Source of the DNA: Marinobacter shengliensis
Lineage (GTDB): Bacteria; Pseudomonadota; Gammaproteobacteria; Pseudomonadales; Oleiphilaceae
Assembly (NCBI RefSeq): GCF_003007715.1
Contig: NZ_PXNO01000027.1
Span: 558,001-622,000, forward strand
Direction of reading: 5' to 3'
DNA length: 64,000 nt
The translations under genes were made by a program, and so were the position numbers. The notes under the pieces are model-generated. The model searched no databases, had not been told where the DNA came from, and was given only the letters and a program-made list of their open reading frames with translations. Shown here piece after piece: positions 19,103 through 27,445 of the stretch (the stretch's first letter is position 1; each line of letters opens with the position of its first letter).

Positions 19103-19145
19103 AAAAAAAGCCAGTTCTCACGAGGCCCGTAAGTAACTGACTTTC
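19103..19145 (-). terminator. Probable terminator after tRNA-Val
   Basis: Read on the minus strand, AAGTCAGTT pairs with AACTGGCTT (one mismatch) across a 20-base loop and is followed by a T run. It is placed correctly to end the tRNA-Val transcript. The large loop lowers confidence. Confidence 0.6.
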
Positions 19146-19155
19146 TTTGCAGAAT

Positions 19156-19232
<77 letters not shown>

Positions 19233-19287
19233 GTGTCCTGCAACGGGGTGGAAATATACGGATTTCGTTCCCCTTGGTCAACCTCTT

Positions 19288-20241
19288 TCAGGCAGTTTTT
19301 GCCGGTTTCAGGAAGCCTTTAATAGCGCGGCTCAGAGCGCCCCATCGGTTTACCAGCAGAGCCATGAAAATCAGTCCACACCCTGCCAATTGCAGCGCCG
19401 ACATGGTCTCTCCGAACCAGGCTGCGGCAAACAGGGCCACCCATACCGGTTCCAGCACCAGAATCACCACACCGTGACTGTGTACTGAAAGGCTCTGTGC
19501 ATAGGTCTGCAGCAGAAAGCGCCCGGCTGTGCCGACGATGGCACTGGCCAGCACCCAAACCATCAGAATCGGCGGCGGGTTATTGAGAGTGGGTGCCCAG
19601 GGCTCGCTGATAGCGGACTCCACCAGGGTAACCAGGCCCACTGTCAGCAGGGCCAGAGCGGTCAGGGGCAGTGCCGGCACCTTGCGCTTCTCGATGGTAT
19701 CGCCCCGTTTATTGGTGACCGTTCGCTGATTGGCGGCGCGGGTATTGAGCGTGAAGTAAAGCGCAAAGATAAACGCGGCCACAACGAAGTACAGCTGGCC
19801 GGGATCTGGCCGGAAACCGTTCTCAAGGGACAGCAGGGCCAGGCCCGCCACCGCAATCGGAATGGCAAGCCAGGTACTCAGAGGCTGGGATTCACCGAAT
19901 ACCACGCGGGCTATGATTGGCACAATCACGACCCCAAGACTGGTGAGAAACGCGCCTTCACCCATGCTGTCGCCATGGAACAGGCCCAGTATCCAGCAGC
20001 TCATGGCAATGCCAAACACCAGGCCGACGCCCATGCTCCGTTTCACCTGGTCGGCATCCAGCCGGCGCAGGGCCGGCAGCGCAATCAGCGCCAACACGCC
20101 GCCGGCGATCAGAAACCGGGCCGCCATGAACATCAACGGTGGCATCATCAGTACGGCTTCTTTAGAAAACATCCAGCTGATCGCGGCCAGGAGGGTAACG
20201 ACAACCAGCAACAGATCGGATTTGTGAGCGTCAGACATCAA
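19288..20241 (-). CDS. EamA/RhaT-type drug/metabolite transporter
   Basis: A 317-residue inner-membrane protein with about ten hydrophobic helices in two EamA repeats. The first repeat begins LLLVVVTLLAAISWMFSKEA and the second around LYFVVAAFIFALYFTLNTRA. Proteins of this superfamily usually export metabolites or amino acids; no substrate can be inferred. A charged loop (about residues 165-185, NQRTVTNKRGDTIEKRK) separates the halves. It is a single-gene unit downstream of no obvious partner. Confidence 0.85.
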   Translation of the reverse strand: MMSDAHKSDLLLVVVTLLAAISWMFSKEAVLMMPPLMFMAARFLIAGGVLALIALPALRRLDADQVKRSMGVGLVFGIAMSCWILGLFHGDSMGEGAFLTSLGVVIVPIIARVVFGESQPLSTWLAIPIAVAGLALLSLENGFRPDPGQLYFVVAAFIFALYFTLNTRAANQRTVTNKRGDTIEKRKVPALPLTALALLTVGLVTLVESAISEPWAPTLNNPPPILMVWVLASAIVGTAGRFLLQTYAQSLSVHSHGVVILVLEPVWVALFAAAWFGETMSALQLAGCGLIFMALLVNRWGALSRAIKGFLKPAKTA

Positions 20242-20374
20242 GAAACTGGCTCCGGTCAGGCAGAGTGAAGTGCAAGGAAGGGTAAATCTATAGTTTGCGA
20301 ACTAAAAAAGAAAGCAGCGAAAACCGAGAGGGAGGGAGATGGCTCATCCCTGAGCCCGGCCAACAACCGTGGTG

Positions 20375-21463
20375 TCAGTTGTTGAGCGTGGTATACAGCA
20401 GGTTGGACATGCTGGTCTGGTTGGAGTTGGGGACCTCGACATACTGGTCACCGGAGCCCCAAAGTTGCCACCAGGCCCGCTGGTTGTATGTGCGGCTGGC
20501 AAAGTCGATCTGCAGGCCATTGAGCACAGTGTTGTTCACCACCGGCACGGAGATGTTGCCGGTTTGGGTGTCCTTTACGGCACTGTGGTTGGCGCCTTCG
20601 CTCATCAGAATCGGGTAGTGATTGTAATAAAGGCCAGAAGGACCATTCTGCCCGCTTACCTTGCCCGCCAGACTGATGCTGTTGGAGCACGAGTCTATGC
20701 CGCTGGCGGTGGTGGCGCCGCAGGCGGAGTGGGTGGGTACCACGCCGTCATCGGTGCCGGCAATGAAGGGTTTGGTGATTCCTCCATAGGACGAACCGCC
20801 ACCGACAAAGCGCAGCCGGGGAATAGCCGTGGGGCCTACCGACAGGTTGCGGGCGGTGTTGGTTTGCAGGTCATTGACCACGCCCAGGTTGTCGGGCTGT
20901 GGATCAATCCCGGTGAACGCACGCACAGCTTGTTTTACCGGCCAGTTATACCAGCTGTCGTTATAGGCAATGCTGACTGCCAGGTCGGCCAGTTCGGTAC
21001 CGCCGCCAGCCCCAGCAAGATCCATGACCGCGAGGATTTTCAGCGGTTGCAGGCCTTCGGATTGCAGCCAGCGAGCCTGGTTCTCCAGGAGGTGGCGGGT
21101 AACCAGGTCACCGGTGGAATGGGTCACGACAATGCAGTAATTGTTGCACAATCCCTGCTGACTGATTTGTCGAACCTGCTGGTAGGCTTGCTGCGCGATC
21201 TCTCCTTCCACCCGGCCGTTACTGGCCCAGTCGATGCGCGCTTCGGCGCGGTTCAGCCAGTAGTCCCGCCAGTAGTCTTCTCCGGCCTGTTTCACCTCTT
21301 GCATGTTGGCGGGGGCCTGGGACAGGTTCTCCATCATGAAACCGTGCACCAGGATCACATTGTGGCCCGCCAGTTGGGCCTGCGCCGTTGTGGCGAACAA
21401 TCCGCCTGCCAGCGCTATCGATAATGCAGTTTTACTCAGGCATCTTTTGTTTTTGTTGATCAT
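20375..21463 (-). CDS. Secreted alpha/beta-hydrolase, probable triacylglycerol lipase
   Basis: The signal peptide (ALSIALAGGLFATTAQA) is followed by an alpha/beta-hydrolase domain. NVILVHGFMMENLSQ carries the oxyanion-hole motif. VVTHSTGDLVTRHLL carries the nucleophile Ser in a THSTG elbow rather than the usual GHSxG. Candidate acid and base residues are in GTDDGVVPTHS and EGANHSAVKD. The length of 362 residues fits a lipase or polyester esterase. The gene for a secreted companion lies 34 bases upstream on the same strand, so they are probably co-transcribed. Confidence 0.8.
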   Translation of the reverse strand: MINKNKRCLSKTALSIALAGGLFATTAQAQLAGHNVILVHGFMMENLSQAPANMQEVKQAGEDYWRDYWLNRAEARIDWASNGRVEGEIAQQAYQQVRQISQQGLCNNYCIVVTHSTGDLVTRHLLENQARWLQSEGLQPLKILAVMDLAGAGGGTELADLAVSIAYNDSWYNWPVKQAVRAFTGIDPQPDNLGVVNDLQTNTARNLSVGPTAIPRLRFVGGGSSYGGITKPFIAGTDDGVVPTHSACGATTASGIDSCSNSISLAGKVSGQNGPSGLYYNHYPILMSEGANHSAVKDTQTGNISVPVVNNTVLNGLQIDFASRTYNQRAWWQLWGSGDQYVEVPNSNQTSMSNLLYTTLNN

Positions 21464-21497
21464 TGCTTGCTCCGTTTTCCGGTTTTATTGTTGTTTA

Positions 21498-22571
21498 TCA
21501 GAACTTGTCGGCCAGCTGCCTCAGCAACGCCGCCCGTTGCTCTGATTCTGTGTTCACCGCAGGTGTGTCACGCAGATTGCCAAGATCCGGCGGTGAAAAT
21601 TCATAGCCTTCGTCCGGGCCGAAGGCGTAATGGGTGCGGTCACCAGGGCGGTCTGGCATTTGTCGTAACTGCAGGTTTCGGAGTTGCAGCTGGCCCTCGA
21701 TGTCCTGGTTTGCCAACACGCTGCCATGGGCCTTGAGTACAAGCGTACCGCTACCCCCGCTCAGGGATTCTTCAGTACTGAGTTGGGCCAGCGCGCGCTG
21801 TCCGTTGTATAGCTGGGCGGACAGCGCATAGTAGCCGGCATGGTCCGGATCGAAACGGACTGGGATAACCAGGTCATTTCCGGACACATAGGGTGAGTCG
21901 ATACCGCCGAAGTCGCCGAGATCAGGTTCAATGGAGAGAGACGACACGTGCCGGACCGGCTTGCCATCAACCCTGGCTTCCACAATCAGCCGGTATTCGC
22001 CCGGCTCATGATCGGAGCTGATTGTTCCCTGGTAGTAGCCGCTGTCTTCCGTGGCAGGCAGGTCGGCTGAGTCGGCCTTGTCCCTTTGGGTGGCCGATTC
22101 GAGTGTCGCCGAGAGAGTGTCGCCGAACACTTGCCGGCCACTCAGGGACGCCACCACAAGAATGGGCTCACCCTGGGTAAAGCGGAATTTGTCGAGTGTC
22201 ACGATGAAGCGGCCGTCGTCTTCCAGTGGCAATTCAACCGGGTGGTACCGGTTACCCTGATAAGCTTCAGCCTGGGCGGTGGTCAATGGTACCGAGTAGT
22301 CGGGGTAGCGGGCGCTTCGCTGGTAGTCGTCTGCAACGCTGGCGAGCATGAACCCCAGGGCGTTGTCAGAGGGCGCAGGCGCGACCGAACTGTTGACCTC
22401 ACTCGTCGCTGGCGTGCGGCCTCCCGCCATGGCGCTTGCTTCCTGATGATCAGACTGGCTGCCGAAAGGCAGCCAACGGAACTTGCCGTCGTTATCTGCG
22501 GACAACAGCCACGCAGTACCTGAAATACTGGCCACCGCTACGGCGGTGGCCATCAGTGCCTTGTAAGGCAT
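21498..22571 (-). CDS. Secreted or periplasmic Ig-like domain protein of unknown function
   Basis: A 357-residue protein with an N-terminal hydrophobic segment (LMATAVAVASISGTAWLLSA). The mature part contains beta-rich stretches resembling stacked Ig-like modules: FTQGEPILVVASLSG, YYQGTISSDHEPGEYRLIVEA and LVIPVRFDPDHAGYYALSAQL. I do not recognise a catalytic motif. It may belong to the 'choice-of-anchor X' group of exported proteins. Position directly upstream of the lipase suggests a helper or accessory role. It is not the classical lipase foldase, which is helical. Confidence 0.6.
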   Translation of the reverse strand: MPYKALMATAVAVASISGTAWLLSADNDGKFRWLPFGSQSDHQEASAMAGGRTPATSEVNSSVAPAPSDNALGFMLASVADDYQRSARYPDYSVPLTTAQAEAYQGNRYHPVELPLEDDGRFIVTLDKFRFTQGEPILVVASLSGRQVFGDTLSATLESATQRDKADSADLPATEDSGYYQGTISSDHEPGEYRLIVEARVDGKPVRHVSSLSIEPDLGDFGGIDSPYVSGNDLVIPVRFDPDHAGYYALSAQLYNGQRALAQLSTEESLSGGSGTLVLKAHGSVLANQDIEGQLQLRNLQLRQMPDRPGDRTHYAFGPDEGYEFSPPDLGNLRDTPAVNTESEQRAALLRQLADKF

Positions 22572-22709
22572 GTAGAATCACCTTCTTATTGTTATTTCAC
22601 TGCTTTTGGTTAAAGAGTAACCATAGCCAGTTTTGTCGTAACCGGCATGAAAGTTGTCCGACAATGCGCCACTTTCACTCTAAAGTGTGACCGCTATCAC
22701 GTGTTGGGG

Positions 22710-23300
22710 TTAGTCCTTGATAGCCTCGAACGCGAAACGCAGTACTACCTCATCGCCGACCATACCTTCGTCGATTCCGTAGGTCATGCCCCAATCGCTT
22801 CGCTTGATCACGGTCGATGCACTGAGACCGAGTGTGTATTCCTCATGCCCGAAGGGATATACGTCAGCCTTGTTGAGGGTGACATCCACATCCACCGGGT
22901 TGGTCTTGCCCAGAAGCGTGAGATCGCCGGTGACGACGCCTGTGTTATCTCCCGTGCGTTCAAAGCCGGTCACAGTAAAGGTGATGTCCTTGTGCCTTCT
23001 GGTGTCCAGGAAATCCTTGTTGCGCAGGTGGTCATCCCGTTTACCATGATTGCTGAATACGCTGTTCGCCTTGAAGGCCAGCTCTCCGGATGACAGTTCC
23101 CCGGTCTGTTCGTCATAGACGAATTCGCCTTTTACCTCGCGAAACATACCCATGACCGGGGCATAGCCGATGTGCATCACTTCAAAGACCATGGAGAAGT
23201 GCTCATCGTCCACCTGGAACCTGGTTGGTTCTGCCTGCAGCAGCGGCGCGGTGAATACCAGGGCGGCTGCCAGGGTTGCGGTGGCAAGTTTAGTTTTCAT
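22710..23300 (-). CDS. YceI-family periplasmic protein
   Basis: YceI proteins form a lipocalin-like barrel that binds long isoprenoid or lipid chains in the periplasm. The signal peptide is LATATLAAALVFTAPLLQA. The family core is visible in FEVMHIGYAPVMGMFREVKG, HLRNKDFLDTRRHKDITF and LTLLGKTNPVDVDVTL. Start is the ATG at 23300. It overlaps the end of the CDP-alcohol transferase gene by 11 bases, so the two are translated from one message. This places a possible lipid-binding protein with a lipid-headgroup enzyme. Confidence 0.88.
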   Translation of the reverse strand: MKTKLATATLAAALVFTAPLLQAEPTRFQVDDEHFSMVFEVMHIGYAPVMGMFREVKGEFVYDEQTGELSSGELAFKANSVFSNHGKRDDHLRNKDFLDTRRHKDITFTVTGFERTGDNTGVVTGDLTLLGKTNPVDVDVTLNKADVYPFGHEEYTLGLSASTVIKRSDWGMTYGIDEGMVGDEVVLRFAFEAIKD

Positions 23301-24024
23301 GATAGTGTCTCCTTTGGTAGAGCCAGCGGACATCCAGCGCAAATGACCAGCCCAGAAGGGCCAGTGCCATGGCCAGTGTGGTGCCGGCAAACCCGGTGGG
23401 GGTAGGGGGAAGTATGGCGATCATCAGTGTAACAACCTGCCATACACAGACCGTTTTGCGCCGGAAACTGTCCGGCAGCGGTTGGTTGAGCCACGTCAGG
23501 AAATGGCTGGCGGCCAGGAATGCGTAACGCATCAGGGCAAGCATCAATACCCACGGCCCGGCTTTGCCAATTGCCATCGCGGCAACGCACAAGCCGAGGA
23601 TAAACAAAGCATCCAGCTCCATGTCGAACCGGGCGCCGAACTCACTGCTGCTGTTGGTGGCCCGGGCCACCTTGCCATCCACGCCATCAAGGATCAGCGC
23701 GATGAGGCAGGCCACGCCGTAAATCCACAACGCGGAAGAATCGGTAGCGGACAGGAACGGTGCCCAGGCCACCAGGGAAACGACCAGGATAGATCGAAGC
23801 AGGGTAGTGCGGTTGGCCCAGCCAAAGTTTTTCCGGGCTGGCCATCGAGTGAGTATCAAGGCCCCCTGGGTGGCAAAAATCAGAATCGCCAGCAGAGCGA
23901 ACCAGGCGGGAGGGCTGAACCATTCGTGCACGGACAGCAACACGAAAAACAGCAATATGGCAGCCCAACCAAGCTCCCTTGCAGTGGCAGGAATCTGAAA
24001 TGTTGCCGGGCGAATCGAATCCAT
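23290..24024 (-). CDS. CDP-alcohol phosphatidyltransferase family membrane enzyme
   Basis: Enzymes of this family join a CDP-activated group to an alcohol, as in phospholipid headgroup synthesis. The full signature D-x2-DG-x2-AR-x8-G-x3-D-x3-D is present between LDGVDGKVAR and FGARFDMELD. About seven hydrophobic helices surround it. Its partners are not the usual glycerophospholipid genes but those of the pterin-like cluster across a 111-base divergent promoter region. Product and acceptor are unknown. Length is 244 residues. Confidence 0.88.
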   Translation of the reverse strand: MDSIRPATFQIPATARELGWAAILLFFVLLSVHEWFSPPAWFALLAILIFATQGALILTRWPARKNFGWANRTTLLRSILVVSLVAWAPFLSATDSSALWIYGVACLIALILDGVDGKVARATNSSSEFGARFDMELDALFILGLCVAAMAIGKAGPWVLMLALMRYAFLAASHFLTWLNQPLPDSFRRKTVCVWQVVTLMIAILPPTPTGFAGTTLAMALALLGWSFALDVRWLYQRRHYHEN

Positions 24025-24135
24025 ATCCGAGCGTTTCCGTATAGCCTGACTGGTACGTGTGTTAGGCCCCGTACTATGACTATAGTTTGGGGTAGTTGCT
24101 TTTGCTTACGGAGATAATAAGAGAATGGACTGTTT

Positions 24136-25119
24136 ATGACGTCATCCGGGAATCAGGCGTTCTGGGTCACCGGCCCGGGCAAGGGGGAGCTTCGGCCGGC
24201 GACGCTGGATTGCCCTGAGAGTGCCGGGGCAGGCATTGTTACCGTGCGTGCACTGTATTCAGGGATCAGCCGGGGCACGGAATCACTGGTATTCAACAAT
24301 CGGGTTCCACCGGGCGAGTACCATCGAATGCGCGCACCCTTTCAGGAGGGCCAGTTTCCGTTTCCGGTCAAGTATGGCTATGCCAATGTTGGCGAAGTGC
24401 AGCGCGGGCCAGAGCACCTCATGGGTAAGCGGGTATTTTGCCTCTACCCCCACCAGAGGCACTACCGCGTGCCGGCCAGTGCCGTCACCGTATTGCCGGA
24501 CGATCTGCCGCCGGGGCGCGCCATTCTTGCCGCCAATATGGAGACCGCCATTAACGGGCTCTGGGATGCCGAGCCCGCTGTAGGCGACCGGGTTGCCGTG
24601 GTTGGCCTGGGGGTGGTCGGTCTTTTGGTGGCCTGGCTGGTCAAACAGATCCCCGGCTCACAGCTGCTGGCTGTCGATACCAATGAGTCCAGGGCTGACA
24701 TTGCCAAAGCGTTGGGGCTTCCGTTCACAACCGAGGCCTCGGCCCGTGATTGCGATCTGGTGATTCATGCGTCCGGCCGGAGCGAGGGGTTGTCGTCAGC
24801 CCTGTCCATGGCCGGGCCGGAAGGTCGCATTGTGGAGCTTAGCTGGTATGGCAACGAACCGGTCACGGTTCCCCTTGGCCATGCCTTTCATCCTAACCGC
24901 CTTGAACTTAAATCCAGCCAGGTGGGGCAGATTCCGCCGCGCCGGCAACCCCGGTGGAACTATGCCCGGCGGCTTGAACTGGCTTTGCAGTTGCTCAGAG
25001 CGCCTGAGCTGGACCACCTGATCAGCGGTGAATCCCGGTTTGAGGAACTTCCTGCCGTCGCCAGAACTTTATTTTCGCCAACAGGGGATGCGCTCTGCCA
25101 TCGAATTACCTATGCCTGA
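24136..25119 (+). CDS. BchC/Tdh-like medium-chain dehydrogenase
   Basis: This is an MDR-superfamily oxidoreductase (327 residues) with the NAD(P)-binding loop VAVVGLGVVGLLVAW. The N-terminal segments GISRGTESLVFNNRVPPGEY and FPFPVKYGYANVGEV resemble BchC-like dehydrogenases. The Cys and His that bind catalytic zinc in classical alcohol dehydrogenases appear replaced (Ser in GISRGTE, Tyr in KYGYA), so I doubt a zinc mechanism. It is the first plus-strand gene of the cluster and lies 9 bases before the PTPS homologue. The substrate is unknown. Confidence 0.8.
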   Translation: MTSSGNQAFWVTGPGKGELRPATLDCPESAGAGIVTVRALYSGISRGTESLVFNNRVPPGEYHRMRAPFQEGQFPFPVKYGYANVGEVQRGPEHLMGKRVFCLYPHQRHYRVPASAVTVLPDDLPPGRAILAANMETAINGLWDAEPAVGDRVAVVGLGVVGLLVAWLVKQIPGSQLLAVDTNESRADIAKALGLPFTTEASARDCDLVIHASGRSEGLSSALSMAGPEGRIVELSWYGNEPVTVPLGHAFHPNRLELKSSQVGQIPPRRQPRWNYARRLELALQLLRAPELDHLISGESRFEELPAVARTLFSPTGDALCHRITYA

Positions 25120-25128
25120 GGAAATACC

Positions 25129-25527
25129 ATGTTCAGTTTGACCGTTCGCGATCACATGATGATTGCTCACAGTTTTAAAGGGGAAATCTTTGGTCCGGCC
25201 CAAGGGCTCCATGGCGCCACCTACGTCGTGGACGTTACCTTCGAGCGACCTGAGTTGGATGGTAACGATTTGATTGTGGATATTGGCCAGGCGTCTGACC
25301 TGCTGAAAGAGGTGCTTTCGGAATTCAACATGAAGAATCTGGACGACTTGCCCGAATTCGAAGGCCGGAACACCACCACGGAATTTATGGCGCAAGTTGT
25401 GTTCAATCGCATGGCGGCCGCCATCCAGGCCGGCCGTCTGGGTGAAGAGGGCCGGCAGGTTGCCGGCCTTAAAGTGACTTTGGGCGAGTCGCACCTGGCC
25501 TGGGCCAGTTACCATGCCGGCATCTGA
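25129..25527 (+). CDS. Divergent 6-pyruvoyl-tetrahydropterin synthase / QueD homologue
   Basis: The 132-residue protein has the fold pattern of the PTPS/QueD family: IAHSFKG at residues 12-18, LHGATYVVDV at 27-36, DIGQASDLL at 51-59, TTTEF at 82-86 and the conserved Glu120 in LGESH. Key residues differ by eye alignment with QueD. The third zinc His (HGH) is Ala30, the catalytic Cys is Ala24, and the Asp-His pair is Asn67-Met68. It is therefore unlikely to be QueD. It overlaps the next gene by 14 bases. Confidence 0.82.
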   Translation: MFSLTVRDHMMIAHSFKGEIFGPAQGLHGATYVVDVTFERPELDGNDLIVDIGQASDLLKEVLSEFNMKNLDDLPEFEGRNTTTEFMAQVVFNRMAAAIQAGRLGEEGRQVAGLKVTLGESHLAWASYHAGI

Positions 25528-27445
25528 CCTATGGTTTGTGGTTCCCGGTGATCCTGATCAGAACACCGGTGGGTACCGATATGTGCAGCGCCTGGTGGCG
25601 GCATCGCGCCTGGCCGGGGTGAACGCGCGGGTTCAGGGGCTCGCTGGGTGCTTTCCGAGACCGGATCAAACAGCTACCAATGCCATGCAAGAGTTCCTGA
25701 CGTCTTTACCGGACAACACGTTGGTGGTGCTTGACGGGCTAGCCATGGGGGCCATGCCAGACGTGCTGCAGCGCCACCGCACACGCTTGCAGCTTGTGGC
25801 GCTGGTACACCACCCGCTGGCGGATGAGACCGGGCTATCCCAGGAGCAACAGACGTGGTTTCGGGAAGCTGAAAGGCAATCCCTGGCCCAGGTAGGCAGG
25901 GTGGTCACGACCAGTGAGTATACTGCCCGCCGCGTGCAACAGGATTATGGTGTGCCGTCCTGGAAGATTACGACGGCGCAGCCGGCCGTGGACGCCCTGT
26001 TCTTTCAGATTGGGCGCAACCGCTTGGACAAGCCCATGAGGCTCTTGTGCGTGGGACATCTATCCCCCCGGAAGGCGCAGCACCACCTGGTCGATGCCCT
26101 CGCCACCCTGCAGGAACTGCCGTGGCAATGCACCCTGGTGGGGGCGGAGGATCGTGATCCGGATTATGCGCAGGCCGTTCGCAATGCCATCGCCCGGCAC
26201 GGACTGGCCGATCGTGTTCAGCTTCTTGGAGAGCTATCGGAACCCGCGCTGGAGGAGGCCTATCGCCGGGCGGATCTGTTCGTGTTTCCGTCGCTCTACG
26301 AAGGCTATGGCATGGTCATCGATGAAGCCCTGGCCGCGGGCTTGCCGGTGTTGTCCTCCGATGGCGGCGCGCTGGCGTTGACCACCGGTAAACCCGGAGC
26401 CCGGAATTTTCCGGCCGGCAATGTGCCAGCCCTGGCGTCAGAACTTCGCTCTCTCCTGACGAATACTGCGGATTTCTCGGATCTGGCGCGACGTGCGCGG
26501 GCCCATCGGTCAGATATTCGCCAGTGGTCAGATACCACAAGGGAATTCCTCGGCAGTCTGGGCATCAGCGATGAGGGTGATCCTGCAAGATTCTCTGGCC
26601 AGTGGCTGGAAGCCCGGGAGCCCGCGGATCATGCCGCTAGAAGCCGGGCCTTGACGGATACGCTGGCAAACTGGCTAACCGTGGAATACAACACGAAAGC
26701 CGCCGGTAAACCGGCCGGTGATCCATTGCACTTGGTGGACATTGGCAGTGGGCGGGGCTCAAACCCCGGTTATCTGATTCCCCGTTTGCCGGTGCCCCAG
26801 CGGTGGACATTGATTGAACCGGATCAGCATCTGTTGGGGCTGGCCTGCCATCGGGTAGAAGCTCTGGATGCGCCTGCTGTTCCAGTGATGCTGGAACTGA
26901 CTCGGCACAACCTGGATGAGGCGTTGCCAGATGATGCGGCCCTGGTAACGGCATCGGCCCTGATTGATCTGGTCTCCGAGGAATGGCTTGAAGCTTTTAC
27001 GCAGGCTGTGGTGCGCAGGCAAGCCAGTGCTCTTGTAGTACTGAGCTATAGCGGGCACTTTGAACTTGCGCCGTCCCACGCCTCAGACGCCCTGGTACAG
27101 AAGCTGGTGAATCAGCACCAGCATGGCGATAAAGGCAGCGGAGCGGCATTAGGCCCGGAAGCAACCATGGTTTTGGAAAAACTGCTGCGTGAGGCAGGTT
27201 ATACCGTCACGGTAGAACAGAGCCGATGGCATCTCAACCTGGGACAGGGTGGCGCGAGTGCCGAGTTGATCACCATGCTAATGACCGGTTGGGCGGATGC
27301 CGCCTGCCAGCAGAACCCGGCTGCGCAGGCTGAGATCAGAGCCTGGCTGGAAGAAAGACAGAATCAGTTGGCCCGTCACGAACTGCAGGTGTTGGTTGAT
27401 CACCTGGACCTACTCGGGTTACCCGACTCAGGTTTACCGGCATGA
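25514..27445 (+). CDS. Fusion of a GT4 glycosyltransferase and a SAM-dependent methyltransferase
   Basis: Two domains are visible in 643 residues. Residues about 1-350 form a GT-B family 4 glycosyltransferase: LLCVGHLSPRKAQHHLVDAL binds the nucleotide sugar, and the EGYGMVIDE segment near 262-270 gives the E-x7-E motif. Residues about 385-620 look like a class I methyltransferase, with motif I VDIGSGRGSNPGYLI near 408-422 and an acidic WTLIEPDQ strand after it. Start ATG 25514 overlaps the PTPS homologue by 14 bases, and the stop overlaps the next start by four, so translation is tightly coupled. Confidence 0.85.
   Translation: MPASDLWFVVPGDPDQNTGGYRYVQRLVAASRLAGVNARVQGLAGCFPRPDQTATNAMQEFLTSLPDNTLVVLDGLAMGAMPDVLQRHRTRLQLVALVHHPLADETGLSQEQQTWFREAERQSLAQVGRVVTTSEYTARRVQQDYGVPSWKITTAQPAVDALFFQIGRNRLDKPMRLLCVGHLSPRKAQHHLVDALATLQELPWQCTLVGAEDRDPDYAQAVRNAIARHGLADRVQLLGELSEPALEEAYRRADLFVFPSLYEGYGMVIDEALAAGLPVLSSDGGALALTTGKPGARNFPAGNVPALASELRSLLTNTADFSDLARRARAHRSDIRQWSDTTREFLGSLGISDEGDPARFSGQWLEAREPADHAARSRALTDTLANWLTVEYNTKAAGKPAGDPLHLVDIGSGRGSNPGYLIPRLPVPQRWTLIEPDQHLLGLACHRVEALDAPAVPVMLELTRHNLDEALPDDAALVTASALIDLVSEEWLEAFTQAVVRRQASALVVLSYSGHFELAPSHASDALVQKLVNQHQHGDKGSGAALGPEATMVLEKLLREAGYTVTVEQSRWHLNLGQGGASAELITMLMTGWADAACQQNPAAQAEIRAWLEERQNQLARHELQVLVDHLDLLGLPDSGLPA

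Noticed and set aside
20369..21424. A 351-codon plus-strand open frame opposite the lipase gene
   Set aside because: The lipase frame has a signal peptide and hydrolase motifs; the opposite reading is a Gly/Val/His-rich shadow.
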